Shown: in pieces, positions 5,184-5,657 of the stretch
How the letters are laid out: the number at the start of each line of letters is the position of its first letter
Numbering within the stretch: the first letter of the stretch is position 1
Origin: Prosthecobacter sp.
GTDB lineage: Bacteria; Verrucomicrobiota; Verrucomicrobiia; Verrucomicrobiales; Verrucomicrobiaceae
Direction of reading: 5' to 3'
NCBI GenBank assembly: GCA_020216965.1
Contig: JAIWOJ010000174.1
Location: 1-5,657 of the forward strand
Length of the DNA: 5,657 nt
The notes under the pieces: model-generated
Told to the model about the DNA's origin: nothing
Database searches by the model: none
What the model saw: the letters and a program-made list of their open reading frames with translations, nothing else
Program-made: the position numbers and the translations under genes

Positions 5184-5657
5184 ATGAAGCGCCGCCCCCA
5201 CCTGCCCACTGCCGTCCCCGTGGCTCCCGGCGTGCTGCTCGACTCCCGCCGTGCCCTCGTGCATCCCGCCCAGGGCTGGCTGGCCGTGGCAGATTTACAT
5301 TTCGGTTACGAACAGCGCCGACGCCGCGAAGGCGCACTGCTGCCAGATTGGGGCATGGCGCAGGCAGAGCAGGCCCTGCTTTCCCTACTGGCGGATCATC
5401 AGCCCCAGCGCCTCATCCTGGTAGGGGATGTCATGGATGGCGCGGGCACAGTCCGGGAAACCCTGGACCTGCTAGAGCGGCTGCGCGCCCAGGTGGAGGT
5501 CATCTGTGTGGAGGGGAATCACGACCGAGCGGCCCTCAAAACAAGGGCGGGCTTCCTCTCCCGCTGGCAGGAGCAGGGCTTTCTCTTTGAGCACGGCCAT
5601 CAGCCCCTGAGCCCCCAGCCCGGAAGCATACTCATCACCGGCCATGAACACCCCGCC
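5184..5657 (+). CDS. Calcineurin-like metallophosphoesterase, PdeM-like, 3'-partial at window edge
   Basis: The frame from the ATG at 5184 is open for 158 codons to the right edge without a stop, so the gene is truncated by the window. The calcineurin-like metallophosphoesterase motifs occur in order: ADLHFG (36-41, Asp37/His39), VGDVMD (80-85, Asp82), GNHDR (111-115, Asn112/His113) and GHEHPA (153-158, His154/His156). These build the two-metal centre that hydrolyses phosphoesters. The opening LLDSRRALVHP before ADLH, and a closing GHEHP, fit the small bacterial/archaeal group containing PdeM, the ligase-associated DNA-damage-response nuclease, whose members are roughly 200-250 residues; about the last quarter would be missing. 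The PdeM link is tentative because its usual partners (ATP-dependent DNA ligase, Lhr-type helicase, exonuclease) are not upstream, where the divergent yhcH-like gene lies, and downstream is not visible. Enzyme superfamily is secure, substrate is not. Confidence 0.87.
   Translation, partial: MKRRPHLPTAVPVAPGVLLDSRRALVHPAQGWLAVADLHFGYEQRRRREGALLPDWGMAQAEQALLSLLADHQPQRLILVGDVMDGAGTVRETLDLLERLRAQVEVICVEGNHDRAALKTRAGFLSRWQEQGFLFEHGHQPLSPQPGSILITGHEHPA

Noticed and set aside
5056..5337. 94-codon N-terminal extension of the YhcH-family gene
   Set aside because: The extension is Arg/Gly-rich, unlike the family, and overlaps the metallophosphoesterase on the other strand; the ATG at 5055 gives the normal family N-terminus.

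Overview
The window is GC-rich and densely coding. It fits a member of the Planctomycetota-Verrucomicrobiota-Chlamydiota superphylum, most likely Verrucomicrobiota. This placement is inferred from gene content: a small secreted cytochrome of the planctomycete-type PSCyt1 family, an ECF sigma factor next to a YfbK-type von Willebrand factor A protein with an anti-sigma-like N-terminus, and a histidine kinase with an HELCSP-type H-box. No rRNA, tRNA, mobile element, CRISPR array or long repeat was seen.

Layout. (1) Positions 3-1136 (+) hold the C-terminal part of a membrane sensor histidine kinase whose frame is open to the left edge, so the true start lies outside. (2) Positions 1190-1606 (+) hold a 138-residue secreted mono-heme c-type cytochrome. 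(3) A strong hairpin terminator at 1623-1654 separates it from the convergent minus-strand genes. (4) The minus strand carries, in transcription order, a YhcH/YjgK/YiaL-family protein (5055-4597), an ECF sigma factor (4513-3971) and a 737-residue membrane-anchored YfbK-type vWA protein (3937-1724). (5) A 128-bp divergent intergenic region leads to a plus-strand metallophosphoesterase that starts at 5184 and runs off the right edge.

How the genes may work together. The most interesting unit is the sigma factor/vWA pair. The vWA protein reads as a cytoplasmic anti-sigma-like segment, one transmembrane helix, a long Pro/Ala-rich linker and an extracytoplasmic YfbK/vWA module with an intact MIDAS metal site. 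This architecture would suit a transmembrane anti-sigma factor whose sensor is a vWA adhesion domain. The architecture is read from the sequence; the regulatory role and the signal are inference. The kinase may be co-transcribed with the cytochrome (53-bp gap). Four of the five visible start codons lack a Shine-Dalgarno sequence, and several follow pyrimidine-rich leaders.
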